Shown one piece after another: positions 1-9,695 of a stretch of 64,000 nucleotides of DNA. Under the pieces are notes generated by a model. The model worked only from the letters and a program-made list of their open reading frames with translations. It made no database searches and was not told where the DNA came from. Both the position numbers and the translations under genes were made by a program. Every line of letters begins with the position of its first letter. Positions within the stretch are counted from its first letter, which is position 1. The stretch is from RGIG5675 sp050943435 (GTDB lineage: Bacteria; Bacillota; Clostridia; Oscillospirales; Ruminococcaceae), in the NCBI GenBank assembly GCA_050943435.1, contig JBMNPE010000001.1, positions 1 through 64,000 of the forward strand, written 5' to 3'.

Positions 1-179
1 AAATGATAACTTTATTTTAATAAAACCGTGAGCGCCATGTGCTCATGGGATGAGAGAAGACAGGGTCCGGTGAAATAAGTGAGATGAAATGCAGAAACTC
101 TGGCACAGGTTTTGACCAATTAAATTGATTGAACGAACATAGGGATAAGGAATAAAGACTATACAGTAAGTAATAAAAG
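1..179. other. leader region before the first gene, no gene seen
   Basis: No coding sequence is convincing here. As RNA the segment could fold: AAAACC at 22-27 can pair with GGTTTT at 108-113, enclosing a hairpin GAGC-N7-GCTC at 31-45 and another, CAGA-N3-TCTG, at 92-102. I do not recognise a known riboswitch, and the cobalamin riboswitch core expected before cobalamin genes is not present. The upstream gene lies outside the window. Confidence 0.3.
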
Positions 180-788
180 ATGAAATTAATACTAATAAGA
201 CACGGACAGACAGCCAACAACATATCGAAGAGGTACACAGGAGTAACCGATGTGCCTCTCACCAGTGAAGCTGAGAGGGAGGCAGAGGAACTCGCTCCGT
301 TCAGAGCGGACCGGGTCTTCAGCTCTCCGCTTATGAGGGCTGTGAGGACGGCTGAGATACTCTTTCCTGAAAATGAGATAGAGATCTCAGAAGGCCTGCA
401 CGAGATGGACTTCGGAAAGTTCGAGGGGAAAACTGCAGAAGAGATGGCGGATGACCCCGATTTCAAGGCCTGGATAAAGGGCGGCTGCATCGGTAAGTGC
501 CCGGGCGGTGAATCAGCAGAGGGAATGAGGGACCGCGTCGCGGGAACCCTTGAGAAGATCGTCACCCCGCTATTCGGCACTTCCTGCCGGACAGCTGCCG
601 TAGTGTGCCACGGTGCAGCAATCATGGGAATGATGTCCGCATTTGCCGATCCGGACAGATATATCTGGGAGTGGCTTGTTGGAAATTACGGCGGCTATGA
701 GATAGATCCAGAATATACAAATAGTAGAATAATCTTTAAAAAATACAGAAAGTTCGAAAAGATGGGCGGACTGGACTATTTGAGATGA
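180..788 (+). CDS. histidine phosphatase family protein (CobC/phosphoglycerate mutase-like)
   Basis: A 202-residue cytosolic phosphatase of the histidine phosphatase superfamily. The phosphohistidine motif LIRHGQT is at residues 5-11, and the second catalytic histidine lies in VCHGAA near residue 143. Members of this size next to corrinoid genes are usually alpha-ribazole phosphatases (CobC) acting late in cobalamin assembly or salvage. The stop overlaps the next gene, a corrinoid adenosyltransferase, by four bases (ATGA), which favours that role. The family also contains broad sugar-phosphate phosphatases, so the substrate is inferred from context only. No good Shine-Dalgarno sequence precedes the ATG, but the start fits the family because the catalytic motif sits at the N-terminus. 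Confidence 0.85.
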   Translation: MKLILIRHGQTANNISKRYTGVTDVPLTSEAEREAEELAPFRADRVFSSPLMRAVRTAEILFPENEIEISEGLHEMDFGKFEGKTAEEMADDPDFKAWIKGGCIGKCPGGESAEGMRDRVAGTLEKIVTPLFGTSCRTAAVVCHGAAIMGMMSAFADPDRYIWEWLVGNYGGYEIDPEYTNSRIIFKKYRKFEKMGGLDYLR

Positions 789-1318
789 GACTGGAGAAGG
801 GATTTGTCCACATATATTACGGGGACGGAAAGGGAAAGACCACTGCCGCACTTGGCGCAGCAATCAGGGTATCAGGCGCAGAGATCCCGGTTCTCTTCGT
901 CCAGTTTCTCAAGAGCAGGCCGACCTCCGAACTGGATGCCCTGGATAAAGCCGAGGGAATTACAGTTCTCCGCAGCAGGGGAAGCGGTAAATTTCTGGCG
1001 GATATGACCCCCTCTGAGAAACAGCAGGAAAAGTCCCGGCAGGAAAATTTGTTCAACACTGCAGTGGATTATACTGCCGGCGGCAGGTTCGGGATGGTTG
1101 TCCTCGACGAACTGCTGGACGCTGTGGCAGAAGATATGGTCGGTGAGGGAGAGGTATGCCGGTTTCTCGAGGAGAGACCTTCTGACATTGAGGTCGTGAT
1201 CACCGGCCACAAACCAGTGCAGTCAATAATCCGGTATGGTGACTATATTACCGAAATGAAGTGTATATCCCACCCCTACGATAGAGGCGTCAGTGCCAGG
1301 AAGGGCATCGAGTACTGA
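785..1318 (+). CDS. cob(I)yrinic acid a,c-diamide / cob(I)alamin adenosyltransferase (CobA/CobO type)
   Basis: A 177-residue P-loop protein. The Walker A segment GDGKGKTTAA is near residues 13-22 and an acidic VLDELLDAV segment, typical of CobA/BtuR/CobO enzymes, lies near residue 111. The family transfers the 5'-deoxyadenosyl group of ATP to reduced corrinoid cobalt to make adenosylcobalamin, in the cytosol. Length matches the family (about 170-200 residues). It is translationally coupled to the preceding phosphatase by an ATGA overlap, so the two probably form a small cobalamin-salvage unit. No other cobalamin biosynthesis gene is in the window. Gene symbol usage varies (cobA, cobO, btuR), so none is assigned. 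Confidence 0.9.
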   Translation: MRLEKGFVHIYYGDGKGKTTAALGAAIRVSGAEIPVLFVQFLKSRPTSELDALDKAEGITVLRSRGSGKFLADMTPSEKQQEKSRQENLFNTAVDYTAGGRFGMVVLDELLDAVAEDMVGEGEVCRFLEERPSDIEVVITGHKPVQSIIRYGDYITEMKCISHPYDRGVSARKGIEY

Positions 1319-1661
1319 AATTTTTATTGAAAATACACCACTGACCCTCTGCTTTTTATGATGGTTTTAAAGGAGAGAATCTGAGAGTGGTTTTTAATCT
1401 GCTAGCCTATCTTTCGGACAGCAAGAGGGACGCTCCTCAGGTTTCACCGCTCCTCAATTTTCCTGGTCATATAAATATGAAATGTTATTAATTCAGATAG
1501 AACATCACCTGCTGTATCTATGATGGGAAGGCTGGAGATCCTCCGCCGGATCCGGGATCTGTCTGTGCAGCCCGGCATGACATTTCTCATAATCATGCGT
1601 GTGCGCTGTCTGCTATAATCCGCTTGTACGCAGGAACAATTATTTCAGGAGGCATATGCTC
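1319..1661 (+). promoter_or_regulatory. intergenic region with extended -10 promoter for the TrpF-like/ComB-like pair
   Basis: A 343-base gap. Near its 3' end is TGCTATAAT (1611-1619), an extended -10 element with no clear -35; it lies downstream of an alternative upstream start at 1599 and so supports the start at 1662. AGGAGG (1647-1652) is the ribosome binding site. A 34-codon frame opening with GTG at 1387 follows AGGAGA but is not supported otherwise. I see no tRNA, repeat or clear terminator here. Confidence 0.55.
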
Positions 1662-2348
1662 ATGATGACTCAGATTTACTCGATCCAGTCTGTGGAAGAG
1701 GCCCTGATGTGCGTGGATGCAGGGGCTGACAGAATAGGGGTTGCAGCTGCAACCGGAAAGCACCTTCCGGCTGAGCTTTCATTCGACAAAGTCAAGGAGA
1801 TATTCGATGCTGTCGGGGACAGGGCGGGAAAGGTCCTCATTGTTGTCACTGACACGGAGGACGAGCTCTATGAGCCCATCCGTGCCATCAGGCCCGACGT
1901 AATCCACATCTGCGGAAATGAATACTTCGCAACACCCGGGTTTGTAAGAAAGGCAAGGGAGATCTGCCCCGGCATAAAGGTCCTGCAGGCTGTTGCCGTC
2001 GACGGGGAAGGCGCCGTGGACAGGGCAAAGTACTACGCAGGCTTCTGCGATGAGATCATCCTCGACTCAGTGGATCCGAACATAGGAGGCATCGGCGCCG
2101 CCGGCGTCACCAACGACTGGAATATAGACGAGAGGATAGTAAAGGAAGTTTCCTGCCCGGTGATCCTTGCAGGAGGGCTCGGGCCGGACAATGTGGCCGA
2201 GGCAATAGCCAAGGTAAAGCCATGGGGCGTGGATTCTTTCACAAGGACTAGCGAAAAGCTCGGCGGAGGCAAGACGAGAAAGGACCCGCAGAAAGTGAGG
2301 GAGTTCATTATAAATGCCAACGAGGCATTCAGGAAACTGGAATCATGA
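1662..2348 (+). CDS. TrpF-like (beta/alpha)8 barrel protein lacking the catalytic cysteine
   Basis: A 228-residue protein resembling phosphoribosylanthranilate isomerase along its length: the N-terminal EEALMCVDAGADRIG segment, an ILDS strand holding the family's second acidic residue, and the phosphate-site PVILAGGLGPDNVAEAI segment near residue 163. The usual N-terminal K-I-C-G-I with the catalytic Cys is replaced by Q-I-Y-S-I, and the last phosphate loop (normally near GVDVSSGVE) reads GVDSFTRTS. So it is a TrpF homologue but probably not an anthranilate isomerase; no other trp gene is near. Start choice: AGGAGG ends 9 bases before this ATG and only 3 before the ATG at 1656. The stop overlaps the ComB-like gene by four bases, implying a shared pathway. 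Function unknown. Confidence 0.75.
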   Translation: MMTQIYSIQSVEEALMCVDAGADRIGVAAATGKHLPAELSFDKVKEIFDAVGDRAGKVLIVVTDTEDELYEPIRAIRPDVIHICGNEYFATPGFVRKAREICPGIKVLQAVAVDGEGAVDRAKYYAGFCDEIILDSVDPNIGGIGAAGVTNDWNIDERIVKEVSCPVILAGGLGPDNVAEAIAKVKPWGVDSFTRTSEKLGGGKTRKDPQKVREFIINANEAFRKLES

Positions 2349-3052
2349 GGATAAGGATACTTCCCCTGCTGAGAGGCGCAAGGAAGGCGTCCGGGACGGC
2401 TGTCGTCATTGACGTTTTCAGGGCATTTTCGCTCGAGACATATGCTTTTGCAGCTGGGGCCGATAAGATAATCTGCACCGCGTCGGTGGAAGATGCATTC
2501 AAACTGAGGGACCAGAACCCCGGGAGCATTATTGCCGGTGAGAGGGGCGGGGCAAAATGCCCCGGATTTGACTGCGGGAATTCGCCTTCCCAGCTTGCAG
2601 AGATCGATCTTGCCGGAAAGACCGTCATCCATACGACAAGCGCGGGCACGCAGGGCATCGAGGCCGCCTCCGGTGCGGATGAGATACTGACCGGGGCACT
2701 GGTCAACGCATCCGCAACGGCCGAGTATATCAGGGCTTCCGGCACGGAAGACGTATCCCTCATACCGATGGGACTCGCGGGCAGGAAAAAGACAGAAGAG
2801 GACATGATCTGCGCCGACTACCTCAAGGCGCTGATCCTGGGGACGGATCCCGGGGATATCGGAAGGCGCATCAGGAAGCTCAAATATACCGACGGGAGCA
2901 AGTTCTTCAGCCCCTACAACGAGGAAATCTTCCCCCGGGAGGACTTTTTCATGTGCACCGAGGTGGACAGGTTCGGGTTCGCGATAAGGGTAGGCAGGGA
3001 AGACGGCCTGCTCGTCAGCAGGAAAGTGCCGAAGAGCGGTGCTGATTGTTGA
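2345..3052 (+). CDS. 2-phosphosulfolactate phosphatase family protein (ComB-like)
   Basis: A 235-residue protein of the ComB family, Mg-dependent acid phosphatases first known from coenzyme M synthesis. Visible family features are AVVIDVFRAF near residue 20, AGERGG near 60, the conserved GNSPSQ segment and HTTSAGTQG near 98. Length is normal for the family (about 220-250). Coenzyme M genes comA and comC are absent and coenzyme M is not expected in this lineage, so the natural substrate is unlikely to be phosphosulfolactate. The gene is coupled by ATGA overlap to the TrpF-like barrel protein; both families handle small phosphorylated carbon skeletons, which suggests successive steps of an unassigned route. 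The family call is firm, the role open. Confidence 0.8.
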   Translation: MRIRILPLLRGARKASGTAVVIDVFRAFSLETYAFAAGADKIICTASVEDAFKLRDQNPGSIIAGERGGAKCPGFDCGNSPSQLAEIDLAGKTVIHTTSAGTQGIEAASGADEILTGALVNASATAEYIRASGTEDVSLIPMGLAGRKKTEEDMICADYLKALILGTDPGDIGRRIRKLKYTDGSKFFSPYNEEIFPREDFFMCTEVDRFGFAIRVGREDGLLVSRKVPKSGADC

Positions 3053-3077
3053 TTTTTGACTGTGCCGATGGTATATT
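3049..3077 (+). promoter_or_regulatory. rpsT promoter
   Basis: TTGATT (3049-3054) and TATATT (3072-3077) are separated by 17 bases and lie just upstream of the AAAAGGAG ribosome binding site of rpsT. Confidence 0.6.
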
Positions 3078-3128
3078 AACAACTACGCAAAAATAACGAT
3101 ACTTTCAATAAAAAGGAGACGGGACGAA

Positions 3129-3377
3129 ATGCCCAATATCAAATCTCAGAAGAAGAGAGTTCTGACAAACGCCAAAGCAGAGGCGGCTAACAAGTCTGTG
3201 CGCGCCGAGCTCAGGACCGAACTCAAGAAGACTGCTGCGGACGCCGCAGAGGGAAAAGCCGATGTGGCCAAGGCTATGAGCACGATTGACAAGGCCGCAA
3301 GGAAGGGAGCCATTTCCAAGAACTCCGCCAACCGCAAGAAGTCCATCGTTTCCCGTGAGGCCCAGAAGAAGGACTGA
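3129..3377 (+). CDS. rpsT: 30S ribosomal protein S20
   Basis: An 82-residue, Lys/Ala-rich protein with the typical S20 opening MPNIKSQKKR and the C-terminal KNSANRKKS segment. It binds the 16S rRNA 5' domain during assembly of the small subunit. Length matches the family. It has its own promoter, a strong AAAAGGAG ribosome binding site about ten bases before the ATG, and a dedicated intrinsic terminator, so it looks monocistronic, as rpsT usually is. Confidence 0.97.
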   Translation: MPNIKSQKKRVLTNAKAEAANKSVRAELRTELKKTAADAAEGKADVAKAMSTIDKAARKGAISKNSANRKKSIVSREAQKKD

Positions 3378-3413
3378 ACCAGCCCCGGACAAGACCCAGA
3401 TCAGATGAGAATG

Positions 3414-3443
3414 CCCTGCAGGATTTTCCTGCAGGGATTTTTT
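3414..3443 (+). terminator. rpsT intrinsic terminator
   Basis: CCCTGCAGG (3414-3422) pairs perfectly with CCTGCAGGG (3428-3436) across a five-base loop, followed by ATTTTTTT. Confidence 0.9.
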
Positions 3444-3468
3444 CTGCTTTCTGCACTTTATTTTCTCT

Positions 3469-4596
3469 CTAACCGAAGTCTATCATTTCGGAGATTATAG
3501 AATTCGAAACGACCATGCCCCTGTCCGTAAGGCGTATTAAGTCCCCTCTCACGGTCATGAGGCCGCTGCGCTCGCAGTTTTCTAGGAATGAAGGGTCAAT
3601 GCGGGGAATCTTTCCAAACCTCTCCCTGCATTTGGAGAGGTCGAGTCCGTCTGAGAGCCTGAGCCTCAGCATGACGTAGTCCTCCGCTGTGCAGTCCCCT
3701 TCCTCTTTCATGAGCTCTTCAAACCTGTCGGAAGGGGAACTCCAGGTGCTGAGGAAGCCGGGGAGGTCCGGCTCGGAATAGAACCTCCTGCCCTGCAGGC
3801 ACGAATGAGCCGCGGGGCCGAGTCCTATGTAGTCCCGGCAGTCCCAGTACTTCATGTTGTGCCGGCTCCTGCATCCGGGCAGCGAGAAGTTGGAAATCTC
3901 ATAGTGCTTGTATCCGAGGGCTTCGAGCTGCCTGCATGCGGCGAGGTAGAATTCTGCCTGCCCGTCGTCGTCCGGAAGGCCCCTGGGCGGTTTGTCCCCG
4001 AACGGCGTACCTGGATAGCATTTCAGAATATATGCGGAGACGTGGTCTGCGCCGCATTCCGAGAACAGTCTTATGGTCTCCGCCTCGTTCTCCGGCGTCT
4101 GGCCCGGCGTTGCGAGCATGATGTCGGCGTTTACGTGCTTAAAGGTTCCGGCAGCTGCCGTGAGGGCCCGCAGGGCTTCGTCCCTGCTGTGCCGGCGGCC
4201 GAGGTTTCTGAGAACCGCGTCGTCGAGGCTCTGAACACCGAGGGACAGCCTCGTTATTCCGGCCGACCTGAGGGTCGACAGATAATCCGCGCTGCAGTCC
4301 CCGGGGTTTGCCTCCATTGTTATTTCGGCTCCGCGTTCTACCGATGCAGACAGGAATATCTCCCCGAGGATGTGCTCTATTTCGCTAGGTGACAGCTGGG
4401 ACGGAGTTCCGCCGCCTATGTAAATGGTGTCTGCATTGACCCTCGGCATGGACCTTATCTGGTTTGTGAGGGCACTCAGATACCTTTCCCTGAGAGAACT
4501 GTCGGTTTTCACGGAATAGAAGTCGCAGTACGGGCATTTAGAGGCGCAGAAAGGCACATGTATGTATATCCCGGCCTTCTCATCTGAGCTGCCCAT
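3469..4596 (-). CDS. hemW: radical SAM coproporphyrinogen III oxidase-like protein HemW
   Basis: A 375-residue radical SAM protein. The [4Fe-4S]/SAM motif is C17-x3-C21-x2-C24 followed by DF, as in HemN/HemW proteins, then the GGGTPS segment (near residue 65) and EANPGD. True HemN enzymes are longer and carry an extra N-terminal segment; this length fits HemW, a heme chaperone rather than an oxidase. The start is placed at ATG 4596 because AGGAAAGGAAG lies eight bases before it on the minus strand; a longer frame to 4677 has no comparable site. It is divergent from hrcA across about 170 bases. In many Firmicutes hemW precedes hrcA-grpE-dnaK on the same strand; here it is inverted. Confidence 0.9.
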   Translation of the reverse strand: MGSSDEKAGIYIHVPFCASKCPYCDFYSVKTDSSLRERYLSALTNQIRSMPRVNADTIYIGGGTPSQLSPSEIEHILGEIFLSASVERGAEITMEANPGDCSADYLSTLRSAGITRLSLGVQSLDDAVLRNLGRRHSRDEALRALTAAAGTFKHVNADIMLATPGQTPENEAETIRLFSECGADHVSAYILKCYPGTPFGDKPPRGLPDDDGQAEFYLAACRQLEALGYKHYEISNFSLPGCRSRHNMKYWDCRDYIGLGPAAHSCLQGRRFYSEPDLPGFLSTWSSPSDRFEELMKEEGDCTAEDYVMLRLRLSDGLDLSKCRERFGKIPRIDPSFLENCERSGLMTVRGDLIRLTDRGMVVSNSIISEMIDFG

Positions 4597-4694
4597 ATGC
4601 CGCACTTCCTTTCCTCTTAGCCTGCCGGGAACATTATATATTAGCTGTCCGCCCGAATGTTCTCGAAAAATTAACAATTCTGAGCATTTTTCTG

Positions 4695-4722
4695 TTGACT
4701 TTTGAAGAGATCGGTGTATGAT
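4695..4722 (+). promoter_or_regulatory. hrcA operon promoter
   Basis: TTGACT (4695-4700) and TATGAT (4717-4722) with a 16-base spacer. The predicted transcription start falls at the beginning of the CIRCE element, so HrcA bound there would block the polymerase. Confidence 0.8.
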
Positions 4723-4726
4723 TATG

Positions 4727-4753
4727 TTAGCACTCGGAAGAGATGAGTGCTAA
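4727..4753 (+). promoter_or_regulatory. CIRCE element, HrcA operator
   Basis: A perfect consensus inverted repeat, TTAGCACTC (4727-4735), nine-base spacer, GAGTGCTAA (4745-4753). It is the binding site of HrcA, the heat-shock repressor encoded just downstream, so the operon is autoregulated. Confidence 0.97.
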
Positions 4754-4766
4754 TGGACGGAGAAAA

Positions 4767-5771
4767 ATGGACATCAGCAGAAGACAACGCATGATACTGG
4801 CCGCTGTAGTGGCACTTAATGAGGAATCCGGGGACCCTGTCGGGTCAAAGCTTCTCCAGGAGGCACTTACCCAGATTTCTGTTTCTTCTGCCACGCTCAG
4901 AAACGAGATGTCCGCTCTCACCGACCTCGGACTGCTGATGCAGCCCCACACATCTGCAGGGAGGCTGCCGACTGCGCAGGGCATCAGGTTCTACATAGAC
5001 AACCTGATGGAGCTGGATCCTCTGGACGAAAACGAAAAGAGGAGCCTCACAAAGGCAGTCAGGAGCCTGGACGCTGATCCGTACAAGGCTACGCAGCAGG
5101 TCGCGAGGATCCTGTCCGAGCTTTTCGGACTGGAGGTCGTGGCCGCGACGCCGAAGGCCGACAATGCAACTGTCGTGCACTTCAAGGTCCTCCAGGCGGG
5201 ACTGCACAATCTCGCAGTCGTGGGAGTGACGAGCACCGGGACAGTGAGCAGCGCAATGTGCAGGATCGAAGGCAATACCGGGGAATACGACCTCGGAAAG
5301 ATGGAAGACATCCTCAACTCGTGCTTTGTGTTCGTCTACGCACAGGACATCGACAGGGTGTGCGAGGAGAAGGGATTCTCCCAGAGCAGCGACGTTATGA
5401 AGCCTGTGCTGGATGCCGCGAAAGGCATCATCAAGGGGGCGACTGAAGTCCAGGTGTTCTCCGACGGACTCGAATACCTGCTTGCGTATAACGACCTGGA
5501 CGAATATGCGAGCGACATAATAAGGCTCGTGTCCGACAGAAAGCAGATAAGGCGGCTTGTCGAAGGAATCTCAGGAGACGTGAGGGTCCTGGTTGGAGAT
5601 GAACTCGGGCTGGAAAACCTCAATATGCTGGGATTTGTAGCGGCACCTTACAAGATAGGCGGAGGCCAGAAGGGCGGAGTCGGGGTCCTCGGACCGATAA
5701 GGATGGACTACTCGTACATAATTCCTAGACTCCACTATTTCTGCTCGTCAATAGAGAAAAATATCGCGTAG
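4767..5771 (+). CDS. hrcA: heat-inducible transcription repressor HrcA
   Basis: A 334-residue repressor that binds CIRCE and is released on heat shock when GroE is titrated. The N-terminal winged helix spans about residues 1-75 (SRRQRMILAAVV, then SSATLRNEMSAL with the conserved RNEM segment). The ligand-sensing region follows and the conserved C-terminal LGPIRMDYS motif is near residue 310. The ATG at 4743 lies inside the CIRCE element; the ATG at 4767, preceded by GGAG, is preferred because it leaves the operator in the untranslated leader. First gene of hrcA-grpE-dnaK-dnaJ; grpE starts 16 bases after its stop. Confidence 0.95.
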   Translation: MDISRRQRMILAAVVALNEESGDPVGSKLLQEALTQISVSSATLRNEMSALTDLGLLMQPHTSAGRLPTAQGIRFYIDNLMELDPLDENEKRSLTKAVRSLDADPYKATQQVARILSELFGLEVVAATPKADNATVVHFKVLQAGLHNLAVVGVTSTGTVSSAMCRIEGNTGEYDLGKMEDILNSCFVFVYAQDIDRVCEEKGFSQSSDVMKPVLDAAKGIIKGATEVQVFSDGLEYLLAYNDLDEYASDIIRLVSDRKQIRRLVEGISGDVRVLVGDELGLENLNMLGFVAAPYKIGGGQKGGVGVLGPIRMDYSYIIPRLHYFCSSIEKNIA

Positions 5772-5787
5772 ATCGGAGGCAGCTGAA

Positions 5788-6450
5788 TTGGCTGAAGAGA
5801 ATAAGAAGAAAGAGACCGGGAAGACCCAGGAGGAGAATCCCGGGGAAGGAAAGAAGGAAACCGGGACCTCCGTCCCGGTGGACAAGGCCGGCAAGGAGCC
5901 CAAGAAGGCGCAGAAGAACGGCGCTGCGGAGGCCAAAAAGACCGGGAAGGAACATCAGGAAGCGGGTTCCAAAAAGGAGGACCGCCTCAAGGACCTCGAG
6001 GACACAATAGCAAAGCTCAAGGAACAGTACGAAAAAAAGGAAGCTGAGCTCAAGGACAAGTTCCTCAGGACAGCCGCCGAGTACGACAACTACAGGAAGA
6101 GAACCGAAAAGGAGAAAACCGAGGCGTACGGACGCGGCATGGCGGCAGCCATAGAGAAGATGCTTCCGGTGCTGGATACGCTCGAACTGGCCGCTTCAGC
6201 GGACTGCGAGAACGCAAACTATAAAAAGGGAGTAGAGATGACAGTCGGGATGTTTAAAAAGGCACTGTCCGACATGGGAGTGACTGAGATAGATGCTCTC
6301 GGCAAAAAGTTCGATCCCAACCTCCATTCCGCAATCGCGCAGGACGATGTGGAGGGAACTGAGGAAGGAACGGTCACCAGAGTGCTCCAGAAAGGATACA
6401 AGTACGAAGACAGGGTTATAAGGTACGCACAGGTTGCTGTGCAGAAATGA
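5788..6450 (+). CDS. grpE: nucleotide exchange factor GrpE
   Basis: A 220-residue co-chaperone that exchanges ADP for ATP on DnaK. The first roughly 70 residues are a highly charged Lys/Glu-rich tail, longer than usual. A long coiled coil follows (about residues 70-115, ending FLRTAAEYDNYRKR, the GrpE signature region), then the C-terminal beta domain with FDPNLHSAI. The start is a TTG at 5788, eight bases after GGAGG (5775-5779); no ATG fits better. Part of the CIRCE-controlled operon, 72 bases before dnaK. Confidence 0.95.
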   Translation: MAEENKKKETGKTQEENPGEGKKETGTSVPVDKAGKEPKKAQKNGAAEAKKTGKEHQEAGSKKEDRLKDLEDTIAKLKEQYEKKEAELKDKFLRTAAEYDNYRKRTEKEKTEAYGRGMAAAIEKMLPVLDTLELAASADCENANYKKGVEMTVGMFKKALSDMGVTEIDALGKKFDPNLHSAIAQDDVEGTEEGTVTRVLQKGYKYEDRVIRYAQVAVQK

Positions 6451-6519
6451 AGCAATACCGGCGGCGGACAGGCGCCGCACCAAAAATATCACGAACATCA
6501 CTTCAAAAAGGAGATTTGA

Positions 6520-8388
<1,869 letters not shown>

Positions 8389-8409
8389 TTTCATCAATAC
8401 AGCGAGCAG

Positions 8410-8436
8410 CGGGCACGGCGCTTGACGCCGCGCCCG
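8410..8436 (+). other. intercistronic hairpin between dnaK and dnaJ
   Basis: CGGGC-A-CGGCG (8410-8420) faces CGCCG-C-GCCCG (8426-8436) across a five-base loop: ten pairs plus one A/C mismatch. There is no T-tract after it, so it is not an ordinary terminator. It may stabilise the dnaK message or lower expression of dnaJ relative to dnaK (inference). Confidence 0.6.
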
Positions 8437-8467
8437 CATGCCGCAGATTGAGGGCAGGACAGGCAGG

Positions 8468-9640
8468 ATGGCAGAAAAAAGAGACTATTATGAAGTTCTC
8501 GGCGTGGACAGAAACGCCTCAGAGGATGATATCAAGGCGCAGTACAGAAAGCTCGCCAAGAAGTACCACCCTGATCTGAACCCCGGCGATAAACAGGCTG
8601 AGGAGAAATTCAAGGAGATTAACGAGGCGTACGAGATCCTCTCAGACAAGGACAAAAGGGCCAAATACGACCAGTTCGGCATGGCAGGCGTCGATCCCAC
8701 TTACGGGGCGGGCAGCACCTACGGCGGAGCCGGTGGATACGGCGTGGATCTCGGAGACCTGTTCAACAGCTTCTTCGGCGGATCCCCGTTCGGGGACACC
8801 GGTTTCGGAGGAGGCACGTATACACGCACAAGGCGCAGGACTGCGAATGCCCCTCAGGACGGGACGGATATACATGCGAGGATAGTCCTCACATTCATGG
8901 AAGCGGCGAAGGGCTGCAAGAAGACAATAGAACTCAACGTCAATGAGGCTTGCCCGGACTGCAGAGGCACCGGTGCTGCTCCCGGAACGCAGGTCAAGGT
9001 CTGCTCGGCCTGCAACGGGACAGGATACGTCACGGTCCAGCAGAACGGGATATTCGGAACGATGATGCAGACAACGAGGCCATGCTCAGTGTGCGGGGGA
9101 ACCGGCCGGGTCATAGAGAAGCCGTGTTCAAGGTGCCGCGGAACAGGGTTCGTGAAGAACCGCAGAAGGATCGAGATAACGGTCCCTGCGGGCATAAACG
9201 ACGACCAGAGCCTGCAGATACGCGGCAGAGGCAACGAGGGAAAGAACGGCGGTTCTCCTGGGGACGTCATAGTTACGGTGTCCATTCAACCGGACACCCT
9301 GTTCATGAGGAACGGAAACGACGTCATAGTGAATCTCCCGCTCACCTATACGGAAGCCGCACTCGGATGCACTGTGAAAGTCCCGACGATCGACGGGCTG
9401 GTAGAGCTCAAGATACCCGATGGCACTCAGAGCGGAAGGGTATTCAGACTCAGAGGCAAGGGCATACAGCACGTCAACGGGACGGGCCGGGGAGATCAGC
9501 TGGTCCAGGTCATGGTGGAGGTCCCGAAGAGGCTCTCAAGGGAGCAGAAGCAGATGCTTCAGGAATTCGGCAAATCCATCCAGGACAAGAACCAGGAGGA
9601 GCGGAAAAAGTTCAACGAAAATGTCAGGAAATACAGCTGA
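8468..9640 (+). CDS. dnaJ: chaperone protein DnaJ
   Basis: A 390-residue type I Hsp40. The J domain spans residues 1-70 with HPD at 34-36. A Gly/Phe-rich linker, four zinc-binding repeats of the CxxCxGxG type ([32 protein letters not shown]) and the C-terminal substrate-binding beta domains follow. It delivers clients to DnaK and stimulates its ATPase. The upstream ATG at 8438 is rejected: it abuts a strong hairpin, and family members begin with a short segment before RDYYEVLGV, as the ATG at 8468 gives. Last gene of the heat-shock operon, followed by a terminator. Confidence 0.96.
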   Translation: MAEKRDYYEVLGVDRNASEDDIKAQYRKLAKKYHPDLNPGDKQAEEKFKEINEAYEILSDKDKRAKYDQFGMAGVDPTYGAGSTYGGAGGYGVDLGDLFNSFFGGSPFGDTGFGGGTYTRTRRRTANAPQDGTDIHARIVLTFMEAAKGCKKTIELNVNEACPDCRGTGAAPGTQVKVCSACNGTGYVTVQQNGIFGTMMQTTRPCSVCGGTGRVIEKPCSRCRGTGFVKNRRRIEITVPAGINDDQSLQIRGRGNEGKNGGSPGDVIVTVSIQPDTLFMRNGNDVIVNLPLTYTEAALGCTVKVPTIDGLVELKIPDGTQSGRVFRLRGKGIQHVNGTGRGDQLVQVMVEVPKRLSREQKQMLQEFGKSIQDKNQEERKKFNENVRKYS

Positions 9641-9670
9641 CATCTGAAAAAATACCCGGGAACAGGAAAA

Positions 9671-9695
9671 GGGAGGCAAGCTGCCTCCCTTTTTT
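9671..9695. terminator. bidirectional terminator between dnaJ and the YbaK-type gene
   Basis: GGGAGGCA (9671-9678), three-base loop, TGCCTCCC (9682-9689), then TTTTTT on the plus strand and TTTT on the minus strand. It serves both convergent genes. Confidence 0.92.

Noticed and set aside
1..179. Cobalamin riboswitch before the phosphatase/adenosyltransferase pair
   Set aside because: The conserved core of that riboswitch is not found; only a few short complementary segments are present.
2033..3082. 349-residue minus-strand frame across the TrpF-like and ComB-like genes
   Set aside because: It is a shadow of two well-supported coupled genes on the plus strand and shows no protein family pattern.
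4743..4766. Longer hrcA start at ATG 4743
   Set aside because: The ATG lies inside the CIRCE operator; GGAG before ATG 4767 fits better and keeps the operator untranslated.
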